From NCBI GenBank assembly GCA_021521415.1, contig JAIQDT010003825.1:124001-188000 (forward strand): a stretch of DNA of 64,000 nt. Reading direction: 5' to 3'. The translations under genes and the position numbers were made by a program. How positions within the stretch are numbered: the first letter of the stretch is position 1; each line of letters opens with the position of its first letter. Positions 36,634 through 49,036 of the stretch are shown piece after piece. The notes under the pieces were generated by a model. The model was not told the DNA's origin. It ran no database searches and saw nothing but the letters and a program-made list of their open reading frames with translations. This DNA is from Bidens hawaiensis (lineage: Eukaryota; Streptophyta; Magnoliopsida; Asterales; Asteraceae).

Positions 36634-36870
36634 CAAAAAATAAATGAATAGATACAAATATAGAAAACGAATTTAAAAGCGACTATTCATGCATCACCAT
36701 AACTTTTCCAATTTTCGATTTTAAAGCATAATAGTTAATGATTATATAAAGAAAATAATCGAATTGAGACTCCAGTATTCATGTATCACCATGACTTTTC
36801 GAATTTTCTGTTTTAACCCATAATAATAAATGAATATATAACTAAAATAATCACACTGGAACTCGACTGT
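36634..36870. repeat. Degenerate approximately 93-bp tandem repeat
   Basis: ATTCATGCATCACCAT at about 36685 recurs as ATTCATGTATCACCAT about 93 bp on, each followed by related AT-rich sequence. A third related unit (TTCATATACCACCATGACT) is at 30210 on the far side of the gag-only insertion, so the element split one monomer. Confidence 0.65.
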
Positions 36871-36989
36871 TCTCGTAATCACACAAAATCAACGATCATT
36901 CTTTCAGAATCAAGGATTTACAAGAGTCCAACATCAACGATCCTCTGAAGTCCATGAAGGATATATAATCCCCATGCAGACCATCGTCT

Positions 36990-38464
36990 GTGGAGGACCA
37001 ACTCCTATCGCAGATTCTTCTTATCCAACTACTCATCCGGGATGCCGACCTTCACCCAGTAAGAGGTAACTTGTATGATCCTATATCCTTAGATACTAAC
37101 TGTGGTCCCATGCAGGATACAGGTATCAACCAGGCCATGGCCAAAGAACTACAGAAGCTTAAGGATATGATATCCAGTGTTCCCGGGGTGATACGGCCAA
37201 TCCCCGAGATACCTGAGGGAAGCCACAAGTTATCAAGATTTGCCCCACCTATCTGTGATGCTGAAATTCCAAAGCAGTTCCAAACCCCCAACACGAAGAC
37301 TTATGATGGGACCACGGATCCTGAGGATGGAAATCAACCCCATTCCTGAGAGACTCAAAGAAGCTTGCTTATGCAAAGGATTAGGATCCACACTCACAGG
37401 ATCTGCATTAAAATGGCTGCTAAGTCTTCCTCCCTTTTCAGTTTCTTCTTTTTCACATTTAGTTAACTTGTTCAACAACCAATTTTCCTGTAGTAGGAAA
37501 TTCGAGAAGTTAACTAGTGATATATACCGAGTTATCCAACCTAGTGATGAATCCCTTAGGGATTTTGTTACGAGGTTCGGTAGGGAAGCTCTTGAAATCC
37601 CTAATCTTGACATGGCTACTGCTGTTGAGGCCTTCAAGATGGGAGTTCTGAGGAGCTCCCCCTTTTATGATGATCTTGTGATGAATCCTTGCAGGTCTCT
37701 GGATAAAGTAAGGAACCGAACACTAAGATTTATACGGCTAGAAGATGAAAAGAGGATCCAGGATCGTCTAGGGAATCAAACAAAACAAGAATTCCCTGAC
37801 AAGAATAAAGGATCCTCCTACAGGAACAACAACACTAAGCCATATAACAAGTTCAACAACCAGAACGTACGAGTAGTTGAAGAAGGAGAGGATGATGAAG
37901 ATTATCCATGCATCACCGAGTATTGTTTCGCCGTAGATACCCATGGCTTGATTTGTGCCATGAAGGATCTAGCAGAGAAAGCAAGGTGGCCCCTAAAGAA
38001 TGAGAAGACGACTGCCTTCAAAGACAAGTCTAAACGGTGTGCCTTTCAATAAGACTTTGGCCAAACAACAGACGAATGCATAGGCTTGAGGAGGGAAATT
38101 GGATACCTCCTGAGCAAGGGTCACTTTAAAGAACTCTTGGGAAGGAAAAAATCCAGGATCCAGGATCCTGAAGATCTTCCACAAAAAGCAACGCCGCCAC
38201 CACCAGACGCTCATGTGATCAACTTTGTCTCCAGAGACTACGAAATGTTTCAAGAGTCGTGTTCCATAGAAGAAAAGCCCACAAAAGAATTCGAATTGGA
38301 CGATGAAAGAATACCGCTTATCCCCATTACTCGAGTGACTGATCGGAGAGTCTTCTTCGACTCAAAGAGCCAGGATCCTCAGAAGGATGATCTGGATGTC
38401 CGAATGGTGAATTTCATCTCTGGAGGTTCAGACATTTGTGGAACTTCCTTCTCTGCAGCAAAAA
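36990..38464 (+). pseudogene. Tat gag
   Basis: The first frame (36990-37349) ends in the conserved TYDGTTDPEDG; a deletion with frameshift at about 37320-37350 removes the next conserved stretch. The second frame continues with KGLGSTLTGSALKWLLSLPP, FNNQFSCSRKF, DESLRDFVTRFGREAL and AVEAFKMGVLRSSPF, the capsid of Tat/Retand elements. No CCHC knuckle is seen. Stops lie at 38050-38052; a third frame (38086 on) leads towards protease and reads FSAAK at the point where the solo LTR enters. Confidence 0.85.
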
Positions 38465-39312
38465 TCTCACACCCCGAAAATCTTAACTTAACACAGTGGA
38501 AGTCTTAACTTAAGCCGTCCGGGTTATGATAGATGCCGATAGCCAACAATAATAGATGATTAATAATAAAAGCATTCTCTTTTATTATAAGAAAATATTT
38601 TACAAAATCAGAGTTTATTACTCGTGCTAATGCATGGTTTACAATACTTCACTTTTGTTCAAACATCCCACGCTCTCTTTTCCATGCCACCTCGAAATCT
38701 TCACTTACCTAAAAAGCATATTTAAATAATATTTGGGTCAACACAATGTGTTGGTGAGTTATTCCCGATAAAAACTTATCATATAAATATAGACAATTTA
38801 TATATAAACAACACATGAATATAATAGTGTACAGTTATTATACTCCCAACAATACCGATCTTAACACGGTACAACACAATAACGAAACCCGCATTTTACC
38901 TTTAAGCACAAAAAGCGTTAGTTGTAAACTAGCTAAGAGTACAACGCGTGTATGACTACCAATTTGATAACTCGAAACGTACCATATTCGAAATATTCCC
39001 ACTTTTAACCCAACGCGAATGGAAGTGGGGGGCGTCACCCCGATAGATCTACCAACATTTCTGTGCCCTTGCTAATTCGGTTAACAGTTATTTAACCAAA
39101 TTGATTCATCCCACAATAACGACAATTTGTAAGGTATAATGCGCTTTCAAACCATATATATAAATACGAATCTAGATATACAATATGCTTTTCGGAGGAA
39201 GAACTCACCTTTGAATCCGATGTTCGTATAACGTCCGTTTCCTATAATAGTACACGTTTGAATATTTTGAATTCGGGTTTGACCAAAAATGGTTAACTAT
39301 ATACATGTTTGA

Positions 39313-39367
<55 letters not shown>

Positions 39368-42139
39368 TGAATTCTGGTTTGACCAAAAAATGGTTAACTA
39401 TATACATGTTTGACCGATATATATATATAATTTTATTCTAAAAAAAAATCTTTACAAGCACACAACACATAAAGTTTACTACTTATAATTCTATAAATAC
39501 ATACTTAAAAATATAAACAAGTAGTAATCAACTAATAGTTGTTTTATTTAATAATTTATATTAATTATTAAAATTTATAAAAATTATTACCTTTAGTTGC
39601 TGGAGTGTTTTGAAAAATTTAAGTTATTATTTTATTTAGAATTTTGACTCTATTTTAGTCGGTTTTGAATTTAAAAACGAGTCGGTTGTTATTTTGTGAA
39701 AACTTTTAGTTTTAAATTATCAAAACACTTTTTATATAGTTTTTAGTCAAGTTTTATTGGTTTTTCAATAAAAATGTTATGGTTTTTATTTTGTATCCAA
39801 TTTCCTTAAAAAGCCAATTTTTGACGTTTTCATATCGGTTTTCGCGACACGAACCGGGTTGGTTTAAGTTTTTCTATTCTTGACTATTCTTATACTTTAA
39901 CTTATGTTAAATATAAGAATATTATGACTTTAGGAGCTGTTTTAATTCAGTTCCAAAAATTCATGTCGGTTCACTTTAAAAGTCGAACTTTCCGACCGTT
40001 AAAGTCACCGACAAGCTATTTAAGTCACAATGTCAAAACCAAACCATTTGGTACAGCAAATATACATATAATAACAAGTAATATATCATCACATCCATGT
40101 TTCATCATCTAGCACCAAGTATGCACACAAAACAAATTTTTAACTACACATACTCAAGCCTTAGCTTAAGTTTTCAACTATACAATAAACATGTTATTTC
40201 TACAATCTCTACAAGGTGTTTATGTACCAAAATTTCCAGATCTTAATAACCCCTATTAGCCTCTTATTTCATCCCATTATCATCTTTTAAACAAACACAT
40301 TCTTGATTCTTTAACAACAAAGTTTCTATTACTAGTAAGTAGCAATTTTTAATAACCTTATTATCATACCAACAATCTTTACAATAGAGTTTACTAAAGT
40401 AATCCTAACCACAAGTCTTTAATCATCCACACAAGATTATGTTCACTTATCAAATCATCTTGCAAAACATCTTGTACAATTTACAAAGTTTCTTTTATTA
40501 GTAAGTTTAACACAAATTTTGTTTATCTAAGTTATCTTGTTTCATGCATCCTAGTACTTCTAGTAGATTTTATTCTATTCCATATGTCCCATTCAATCAC
40601 TTAGTTTGTCATTTTCAATCCATATAAAAATCAATACAAGACAAGTATGAACTTTATGATCAAAAATCAAATTTTTGTATTACTTGCATGTGTAAGTAAC
40701 TTTCCAACAAAATCAAATCTCTACACTTTTGTCAAGCCTTTTCCAAGATTTTATTTACCTTTTCAAAGCCATTATTACTATTACTTTCAACTTTTCAAAT
40801 ACTTTTTAATAAATCAATCAAGTGGGTTTTCAAAATTATCTCTTATCTTTAACCATTTTACACTTAATCAAGTTAACAAGCTCAATCCAACACCAAAATC
40901 AAAACCCGCGGCCAAAAGTGGGTATTTTTACCCATAATTCATCTTTAATCTTTGGCCATTTACATATTTACTTCCATTATTAAAACAATACTTAAACCCA
41001 TTTGTTAAACAAACTCAAGTAACATCAATATGGACAATCTATACAAGCTAAATTGCAACCTTAACAAGTCCTATAATCAACAAAACCCATCTTATACATT
41101 CACATGCAAACTCACAGGTCACACACATGCATGCATACATCCACATTACACTTGTATGCACATTATCAAACATACCAAAATCAAGCTTTAAACATCAAAT
41201 AGCAACTAATATACACAAATCTTGAAGTGGGTTACCTTGGGTTTCGGATTTGGTGAATAAGGAGGTAATAATGTGACCTTGTGTTAGCTATAATCCTTTC
41301 TTTGGATTCCTACTTCTTGTTATTTGCTTAAACTTCCACCAAAGACCTCCTAATCAAGTATTGTGTGTATAATAATTTGTAAAGGTGAGATTGTAAAGTG
41401 ATGGTGGGGTGGCCGATTATTTGAAGAGGGAAAGAGAGTGATAGGTTGATGTGTTGTATGGTATAGAGTGTGTAGGTGGACAAATTTGAAGCTTCCAAGT
41501 CATTCATCAATCATTGCATACATACATGTAAATTTATCACTGTTGGGTTTGGGAGGTGGGTTGGGTTGTGTGTGTAAGAGGCGGCCGAGAAAGGGGTGAG
41601 GGAGTGGGAGAGTTGGGTAATTATAAAGGCTTACGGTATTATCTAGGTGTTAAGGTTTAACGTATCTCGTAATTTATCTAGCCAAACGACTTCCGTTTCT
41701 AATAATTTTTATCAGACTTTGAGCGAAATTAGATTACAGTCAATGTCTGCCTAAAAACATAATTTTCTGAGAAACTTAATGTCGGGTCCTTACGGGGTCC
41801 TCTGCTGGCTTTCGGTTAATTATTTTCTAATTTTTGCGATTCGAACCTTCTAAAATTAAGTATATATACTATCTCTAATATCCTTACATAAAATTTTATT
41901 TTTCGAGGTCATCTTGACACGTTTATGAATTTATTCATTTTGTTTCGTTACCCGGTGTCAATCTGTACAGTGTTAGCTACACGACAAAATTTAACTTTTT
42001 CGGGTTCTATAATTTAAAACTCAACTAGAATCAAAAACCTTAGCCAAAAATATTATTCCTATGTATTTATTTTACTAATTAATACGCGATTACGGTTAAG
42101 ATAATTACCAGATTAGTCTAATTTTTTGTGGTAGCCACA
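38465..42139 (-). mobile_element. Solo LTR inserted in Tat (TSD AAAAA)
   Basis: Begins TCTCACACCCCG and ends GTAGCCACA, 3675 bp, flanked by AAAAA at 38460-38464 and 42140-42144. Joining the flanks with one AAAAA keeps the Tat frame (FSAAK to RLAKEIK), which confirms the ends. No internal region or coding frame is seen. An (AT)n run lies at 39317-39363 with a 100-bp duplication next to it. The CACACCCC start suggests minus orientation as in Tekay LTRs; this is inferred. Confidence 0.85.
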
Positions 42140-42144
42140 AAAAA

Positions 42145-42707
42145 GACTTGCCAAAGAAATCAAAATAGATAACGGAGATCAACCGGTAGTATCCACTAAC
42201 TTAACTACAAACAAAAGGATCTTCTTCGACGAGGAAGACAAACTAAACATCCAGGATCCTCATCATGACGGTTTGATCATTACTTTATTTAATGCTAACC
42301 ATTATGTACGCAAGATCCTAGTGGATGGAGGTAGCTCAGTCAACATTATCCAGCATGATGTCCTTAAAAAGATGAACATACCGGACTCAGAGATCATTCC
42401 TAGAACATCAATGCTAGTCGGTTTCAGTGGTGAAACCAAGAAAACATTGCGGGACATCAACCTCCCAATTTATATCGAAGGGTTAAATTTATACCAGAAA
42501 TTTTGTGTTATTGATAACCTTTCTTGTTGCAATGTTATTCTAGGTAGGCCCTGGTTGCATGGAATGAAGGCAGTAGCCTCAACGTATCACCAATGCTTCA
42601 AACTGCCTACCCCTTGGGGAGTTGTGAAGATATTTGGTGATGCAGCGGAGGCCAAGAAATATTATTCTTCATCAATGAAACCAACAGCCAAACAAACAAT
42701 AGCATAG
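42145..42707 (+). pseudogene. Tat protease domain
   Basis: Continues the Tat frame after the solo LTR (RLAKEIKIDNGD). The aspartic protease active site appears as LVDGGSSVNII, the DGGS form usual in the Tat clade instead of DTGA. VILGRPWLHGM follows in the second half. A stop (TAG) ends it at 42707, 25 bp before the RT frame. Confidence 0.85.
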
Positions 42708-42731
42708 CAACTACAGCAGCATCCTAGGGAC

Positions 42732-43988
42732 GTGTTGGAAGCTCGGGAGAAAGACCTTAAAGAAGTATCATTGGACCCTGAGGATCCAGAGGTTAAGGTG
42801 TTCCTAGGATCTAGTATCCCCAGCAAAATCGAGGAGGATTTAGTATCCTTCTTGGGACAAAGAAAATCTACCTTCGCCTTCAAGCACTCAAACATGACAG
42901 GTATTTCAAAAGAGGTAATCACTCACAAACTAGGCCTTGATTTATCTGTTAAACCCGTCCATCAGAAGCAAAGAAAATTCGCTCCTGAGAGGAACAAGAT
43001 CATAAAAGAAGAGGTTGAAAAACTTCTTAAGGCCGGTATGATCAGAGAGGTTCAGTATCCTCGATGGTTGGCTAATGAGGTTGTAGTTTCAAAAAAGAAT
43101 GGAAAGTGGAGGGTATGCGTTGATTTTACAGATTTAAACAAGGCATGTCCCAAGGATCCTTTCCCGTTACCACATATAGACTCCATGGTGGATGCAACGG
43201 CAGGACATGAAATGCTTACCTTTATGAATGCTTCCTCTGGATTCCAACAAATTCAGATGGAACCATCTGATCAAGAGGATACAACATTCATGACTCCTAC
43301 CGGCATATACTGTTATACCGCTATGCCGTTTGGACTAAGAAATGCAGGGGCAACATACCAAAGACTAGTCAACATGATGTTCAAGAATCAATTAGGTAAG
43401 ACTATGGAGGTCTACATAGATGATATGGTGGTGAAGTCAAATAGATCTGAGGATCACCTTAGAGATCTTAAAGAAGCATTCAATATCCTCGACCAATATA
43501 ACATGAAATTGAATCCGGAAAAATGCCACTTTGGTGTTAAGGCTGGAAAATTTCTGGGATATATGGTGACTAAAAGAGGAATTGAAGCAAGCCTAGAGCA
43601 GATTGAAGCCATCCTCAATTTAAAGTCTCCTGCAAACGCAAAAGATGTCCAAAAGCTCACAGGAAGAATAGCCGCTCTCAACAGGTTCATCTCAAGATCC
43701 TCCGAAAAGTGCAAGGACTTCTATGATATCCTTAGGAAGAATAAGAAGTTCGAGTGGACGGAAAAGAATGAGGCTGCACTTAAGGCCATGAAGGATTACT
43801 TATCCTCGGCTCCAGCTCTAATGAAGCCTGTGGATGGAGAATCCTTATACCTGTATTTAGTTGTCTCGGGAAATGAAGTGAGTGTTGTTCTCGTCAAGGA
43901 TCATGAAGGTGAACAACACCCTGTATATTATGTAAGCAAGAGTCTTGCTCTAATTATGAAGCCAGGTACTCTCACCTTGAAAAATTAA
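42732..43988 (+). pseudogene. Tat reverse transcriptase and first RNase H
   Basis: RT reads WRVCVDFTDLNKACPKDPFP, then LTFMNASSGFQQI, TAMPFGLRNAGATYQ and VYIDDMVVKS. The first catalytic Asp, normally in FMDA, is Asn here, so this RT would be dead even if expressed. The connection domain and RNase H begin (PALMKPVDGESLYLYL, VYYVSKSL) and are cut at 43944 by a small rearrangement: a 15-bp copy of the sequence at 43991-44005 replaces the expected bases and shifts the frame to a stop. Confidence 0.9.
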
Positions 43989-44002
43989 TTCTTGCTCTAA
44001 TT

Positions 44003-44695
44003 ATGGCTTCTACTAAATTAAGACATTATTTTGAGATTCATACTATTATTTTGAAAACTAATTTATCTGTTAAGAATGTTCTTAGAAAGCCAGAATTGTC
44101 AGGTAGAATGGCTAAGTGGGCTGTGAAGCTGAGTGCATATGAAATTCAGTATGAGCCTAGAACAGCTATAAAATTGCAGGCACTCGCAGACTATGTGGCT
44201 GATTTTAGCAGTGAAACGCAGAAAGAAGCCGACCTAGAGGTTCAGCAACTAGATGTAACCAAGGATCCTTGGATCCTCTTCACAGATGGAGCATCCAACG
44301 TAAGAGGAATGGGATTGGGCATACTACTGAAATCTCCACAAGGGGGCATAATACCCCAGTCCATTGCATGTGCATTTCAAGCTACCAACAATGAGGCAGA
44401 ATACGAAGCACTCATAGCAGGTTTACTTTTAGCCAAAAGTATGAGGATCAGGTATCTTCAAGTTTATATGGATTCTTTACTCATTACTAACCACTTTAAC
44501 GGTTCTTATACCGTAAAAGGTGAAAATATGATCAAATATTTAGAAATTGTGAAGAAATTAGCAAAATCCTTCGAAGTGTTTAATATAGTACAGGTACCAA
44601 GAGAGGAAAATGCTGGGGCAGACGCCTTAGCAAATTTAGCCTCTTCCTTGAAAATTCCAGAAGATACGAAGATCTCAATTATCCACATACTCTAG
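44003..44695 (+). pseudogene. Tat RNase H end and second, archaeal-type RNase H
   Basis: The frame first completes the retroviral-type RNase H and tether (LRHYFEIHTI, SGRMAKWAVKLSAYEI, LADYVADFS). It then encodes a second RNase H with all acidic residues in place: FTDGASN, NNEAEYEAL, YMDSLLI and GADALANLAS. Two RNase H domains in a row are the known hallmark of the Tat clade (archaeal-type aRNH gained in addition to the native one). A TAG ends it at 44693-44695. Confidence 0.9.
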
Positions 44696-44869
44696 CCAGC
44701 AATAGGAGAGCAAGAAGTTGGGGAAATAACAAGTGATAAACAGATTGTACTTTGGGATCCATTATCCTCAACCAGTCAAGGATCCTGGATCCTCCCAATC
44801 AAAAATTACATTCAAACTGGAGAAATCCCAGCTACGGAGAATCCGAAATCCTTTAAACTCAAGGTATCG

Positions 44870-46018
44870 CAATATATTTTATTAGATGATATGCTATACA
44901 GGAAATATCTTGCAGGTCCATACTTGAGGTGCATCGAGGATCCTGAAATCCCATAAGTACTTAAAGACTTTCACGAAGGAGATTGCGGCAACCACACAGG
45001 AGGAAGGGCATTATACTCCAGGATACTTAGAAAGGGGTACTTCTGGCCAAAAATGAAGAAGGATGCAGTAGAGTATTCGAAGAAGTGTGATACCTGCCAA
45101 AGGCATGCAAATATCCTTCATCAACCAGCAAGACCGATGTATCCTATATCCTTTTCATGGCCTTTCATGAAATGGGGAATGGACATTGTTGGGAAGCTAC
45201 CAAAGGCACTAGGTGGAAAGGTCTTTATGCTTGCCATGACAGACTACTTCTCTAAATGGATTGAAGCAGAGGCATTCGTACAAGTCCGAGAAAGGGAAGT
45301 TATATCCTTTATTAAATGAAATATTATGACTAGATTTGGTATTCCCTCTAAGATTATTTGTGATAATGGTTCCCAATTTATTGGGAAAAGAACAACTAAC
45401 TTTTGTAACAGTCGGGGCATAAAGATGGTTACTTCAACACCAGTGCATCCTCAAGCTAATGATCAAGCGGAGTCTAGCAACAAAATCATCATCAACAATT
45501 TATAGAAGAAGCTAGGATCCAATAAGGGAAAGTGGGCCGAGGAACTACCATATGTTCTTTGGGCCGACAGGAAAACACCCAAGAATACGATAGGCCAAAC
45601 ACCCTTTTCATTGGTGTTTGGATCAGAAGCAGTAATCCCAACAGAGATGGTGGTTCCTACAGCAAGAACGAGCATCCGTGATCCTGAAGCCAACGAAGAA
45701 ATCCTTCTTGAAGACTAGGATACAGTTGAAGAACTCAGAGACCTGGCCAAGATCAAAATGGCAGCTTATCAACAAAGGGTAGCAGGAGCATATAACTAGA
45801 ATATAAGAATCAGAAGATTTCAAGAAGGAGATCTAGTCTTGAGGAAAGCCTTCCAAAATACTACCAATCCGGCTGACGGAAAGTTAGCACCTAAATGGGA
45901 AGGACCTTATCAGATCGAGTCGGAAGCAGGAAAGGGGGCATATCATTTGCTCACAATGGAAGGCACTAGATTACCAAGAGCATGGAATGCTATCCACCTC
46001 AAGAAGTATTTTTTCTAA
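44870..46018 (+). pseudogene. Tat integrase
   Basis: The HHCC finger (DFHEGDCGNHTGG to KKCDTCQRHANI) is followed by the catalytic core: MDIVGKLPKA (Asp), ICDNGSQF (Asp) and ESSNKII (Glu). C-terminal part: PFSLVFGSEAVIPTEM, RRFQEGDLVLRK and KWEGPYQIE, ending HLKKYFF at 46018. In-frame stops at about 44954, 45317, 45503, 45716 and 45797 inactivate it. Confidence 0.9.
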
Positions 46019-47402
46019 TAAGGATCCAGTATCCTGAGAGAATATATCATCCTTACAGGATCAAGGATCCTCGAAATTGGTAATATCTATCCGATCACTT
46101 ATCCTTTTCATTTTATTAATTTTAATTTAAGGATAATATATTCTTAACATTTCATCTTTTCCAAGTTTTAAATATCAATGCAGGGTATTATTGAGATGAG
46201 TAATAATCAAGAGGTTGGCCACCTCTCCTTTACATTCAAGGTACTATCTTGTTTCCCTTGGCTTAGCCCACGTTTGGGTATGACCCCCGATGGTTATATT
46301 CTCTAAGGTTTAAAGGTTTTCACATTTCCTATAAATAGAGTTTATACACTCTCGCCTGGAGCGCAGGCTATCCAACGTATAGTCCGGGGCAGCGGGACTA
46401 GTACACGCTTAGTGGCTGACAATTTCGTTGTTTTCGGCTATATGGAGGATCCTACGAATTATGGTAGACGTACCATACCACCGGTTTATAACGTTTTCAC
46501 AATATCTCAAGACAAAGGTTTCTAACATTTTCATGTTAGCTAAGGTTTATAACGTTTTCACGTTATCTTCGTTTGGGCTAAATCCCCGGTTGGGCGAGCC
46601 CCAGTTAACATCCGTATTTGGGCTTGTCCCCAGTTTTGGTCTTGTCCTCAGTGTTGTGCTTGTCCCCAGTTTTGGGCCTGTCCCCAGTTCACGGGCTTGT
46701 CCCCAGATTACACGTGCTTATCCCCAGTTGCACGGGCTTCTCCCCAGTTTATTATTTGGGCTTGTTCCCAGCTTATTGGGTTTAATCCCAGTTAACACTA
46801 TGAATTATTTGCAACAGATTTTCTAAGTTCTATGTGAAGATCAAAATTCTAAGGATCCATAATCCTAAAGTTATATCCTTCAAGGATCACTGAGAATTCA
46901 GTACTTATAGTAACATAGGATCACTATTTGTTCTTTAAGGATATTCTATCCTAAGTTATTTTCATAAGGATCTTTTATCCTGAAATCTTTTACTTAAGAA
47001 TATTTTTCAAAACTATCAATAATGCTAAAGTTATATCTAATAAACTTTTAGAAATAAACAACAGACAAATAGTTAAAAGATTTATATTAATTAAAATAAG
47101 CCACTTGGACTTATCCAAAATTCTTAACCCGAACTTCACCATGCAAAAGATGGACCATCCATCCGGGTTAAATAAGTACTACTAACAGTTCATAAGTGCA
47201 GGAAAATTAAAAACAAAGGCTTCATCCCCACAAACAGAGGATCCCTCCACCTTTGTCACCCCCGCAAATTGACTTACGGATCATGGATCATTCTTCCTAG
47301 TTACTATTGTTTATTAGAGACCAAAGTAATTGTTCAGGAAAACATCAACACAAAATAAAAATGTGGGCTCGGGACTTGTCTTCTATATCCTTCATCGCCC
47401 AC
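46019..47402. other. Tat 3' non-coding region
   Basis: No sense-strand gene. Contains GGATCC/ATCCT-rich sequence, short repeats of GGTTTATAACGTTTTCAC (46480-46580) and the minisatellite at 46570-46800. Long 3' regions with repeats are usual for Tat elements. Confidence 0.7.
46570..46800. repeat. Minisatellite GGGCTTGTCCCCAGTT
   Basis: About nine variable copies of a 20-25-bp unit whose core is GGCTTGTCCCCAGTT, in the Tat 3' region. Confidence 0.85.
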
Positions 47403-48812
47403 CTATGCTGCATCTTCACCCTCGGCATGATCATCTCCTTTTCCAGCTTCAACCGCCTCCTTGACGCCACTAGTCCCAGCCTCGGTGTTCTCAGCCCTCT
47501 CCTCATCATCTTCACCACCAAGATCATCAAGGGCAGCCTTCCACTTCTCCACATCCCAGGTTGACTTGTCAAAAGTAGGATCACTGGCCTCCTTCGCCAT
47601 CTTGATCCGCGCCTCGAATATCGACCTGGCAGCCCACACCTTGGCCTCGTCTGTAGCCTGCTCCACTACCTCTTGACGTTGGGCTTCGGCTAAGGATAGT
47701 TGATCCTCCAACTGTTTTTTCTCTTTGGAGAGCTGGATCATAGCCTTATCCTTTGCAACCACGGCTTTCCCTAATCCCGACAAATTGTCGCTCATTTGGC
47801 CGATGAACTTTTCATAATGCTCTTTAAGAGCACTCATGGCCTACACACAACAAAGTAATCAAAGTCAGAAGGATATTGGATCCTGCAAATCAAAGTGTCA
47901 GGATACAGGATACTTACAGATAGGACAATGTCATAATGGGTCTCAGGATCAGAGGACCTCTTCCTCTTGGCAGCCGCGGATTTAGCCATGGTTGTTGCAG
48001 TCTTGTGCTCGGAGCTAGTGCCTGCCTTCGGAGCTTCCTTCTTGACAACAGGGTAGGTGACCATACAGTCAATGTCTTCTAGGGAGAACTTGCCGACTAA
48101 CTTCTGGGATTTCTTGGCGCCTAAAAAGGAAAAAGGTTAACAGATAAGTTTTCTCATTCTAATCTTATTTATATTAAAATTATTAATTTACTTGACATGC
48201 TTGAACCTGAGGAGATATCACAAAAACCTTCAATGAAACGAGCTTGAAAGGTCCTAATCTCGGTATCCAGTGCTAGAAACCATTTTGTCTTTTCTTCTGT
48301 GCCAGGTAACTTGCCCAAAGAAGCAAAGTTGTCAACTTTAAACAAAAAGGAAAGATCAGAATTCAAGTTAAAGCATCAAGGATCCTGCTATTTCTTAAGG
48401 ATCCAGGATCCTACCCTTTCTCACTTTGAAGGAAGTTTGATTCCTCCTGGTATCGAATCATGTTTAACAAAGAAAAACTGGTTCCTCCACAGGGAATCAT
48501 TTAAGGTGACATTCAATATCGGATGATGTTGTCGGGGTTGGATTTGAAGATAAATTGGGCAGGACCGTGGGTAGTGAGGGTGTACAAATGTGATAACTCT
48601 GGAAGGCCAATGTCCATATCTTGCTCTTCTATGATTCTCTCGATAGTTCTGAGAACCCTCCATACCTCTGGATTCGTGAGTTCACAAATTTCGGTGGACG
48701 GGTTGGCTGGCAAACATTGGGTTTCTATTTCCGTTAACTCAGAATCGTCGATGGTTTGTTCAGAAGGTTTAGAGGGAGACGGAGAAGAAGAAGAAGACGA
48801 AGCAACAGACAT
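47403..48812 (-). pseudogene. Spliced antisense gene (aORF) in the Tat 3' region
   Basis: On the strand opposite to gag-pol. The start ATG at 48812-48810 (MSVASSSSSSPSPSKPS) leads to conserved-looking LTNPEVWRVLRTIERI and ITTHGPAQF-like sequence, then a probable 1-nt deletion at about 48515 and SLWRNQFFFVKHDSIPGG with a stop at 48421. A further part reads VDNFASLGKLPG and FIEGFCDISS. Two introns keep the frame exactly: 48191-48121 (GTAAAT...TTTTTAG) and 47917-47841 (GTAAGT...GTGTAG); a third lies near 48414-48337 with unsure borders. The last exon (47840-47403) is a Lys/Glu-rich coiled coil ending EGEDAA. Tat/Retand elements are known to carry an antisense ORF here, and the text resembles the plant putative gypsy-type transposon family; function unknown. 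Confidence 0.75.
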
Positions 48813-48894
48813 GATTAAAGAAAATAAGAGAGAATTAAGAAGGATACCTGATGTGTCGGCTGGAGGTGTGCTTATAATCAAAGATATAGGGCAG

Positions 48895-48905
48895 CATATA
48901 TAGAC
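48895..48905 (-). promoter_or_regulatory. TATA box of the antisense Tat gene
   Basis: The minus strand reads GTCTATATATG about 85 bp upstream of the aORF ATG, the right place for its own promoter independent of the LTR. Confidence 0.55.
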
Positions 48906-49036
48906 GGTTATTATTACCTTGAGGGCTAAATGGTAAATAATTTTGGCAAAACCGTCCCATCTATCTGTTTTCGCAGTAATTTTGAATTTCAAAATGACAG
49001 CTGTATTCCACTGTCACCCGCCATTTTGGGGGCAAT

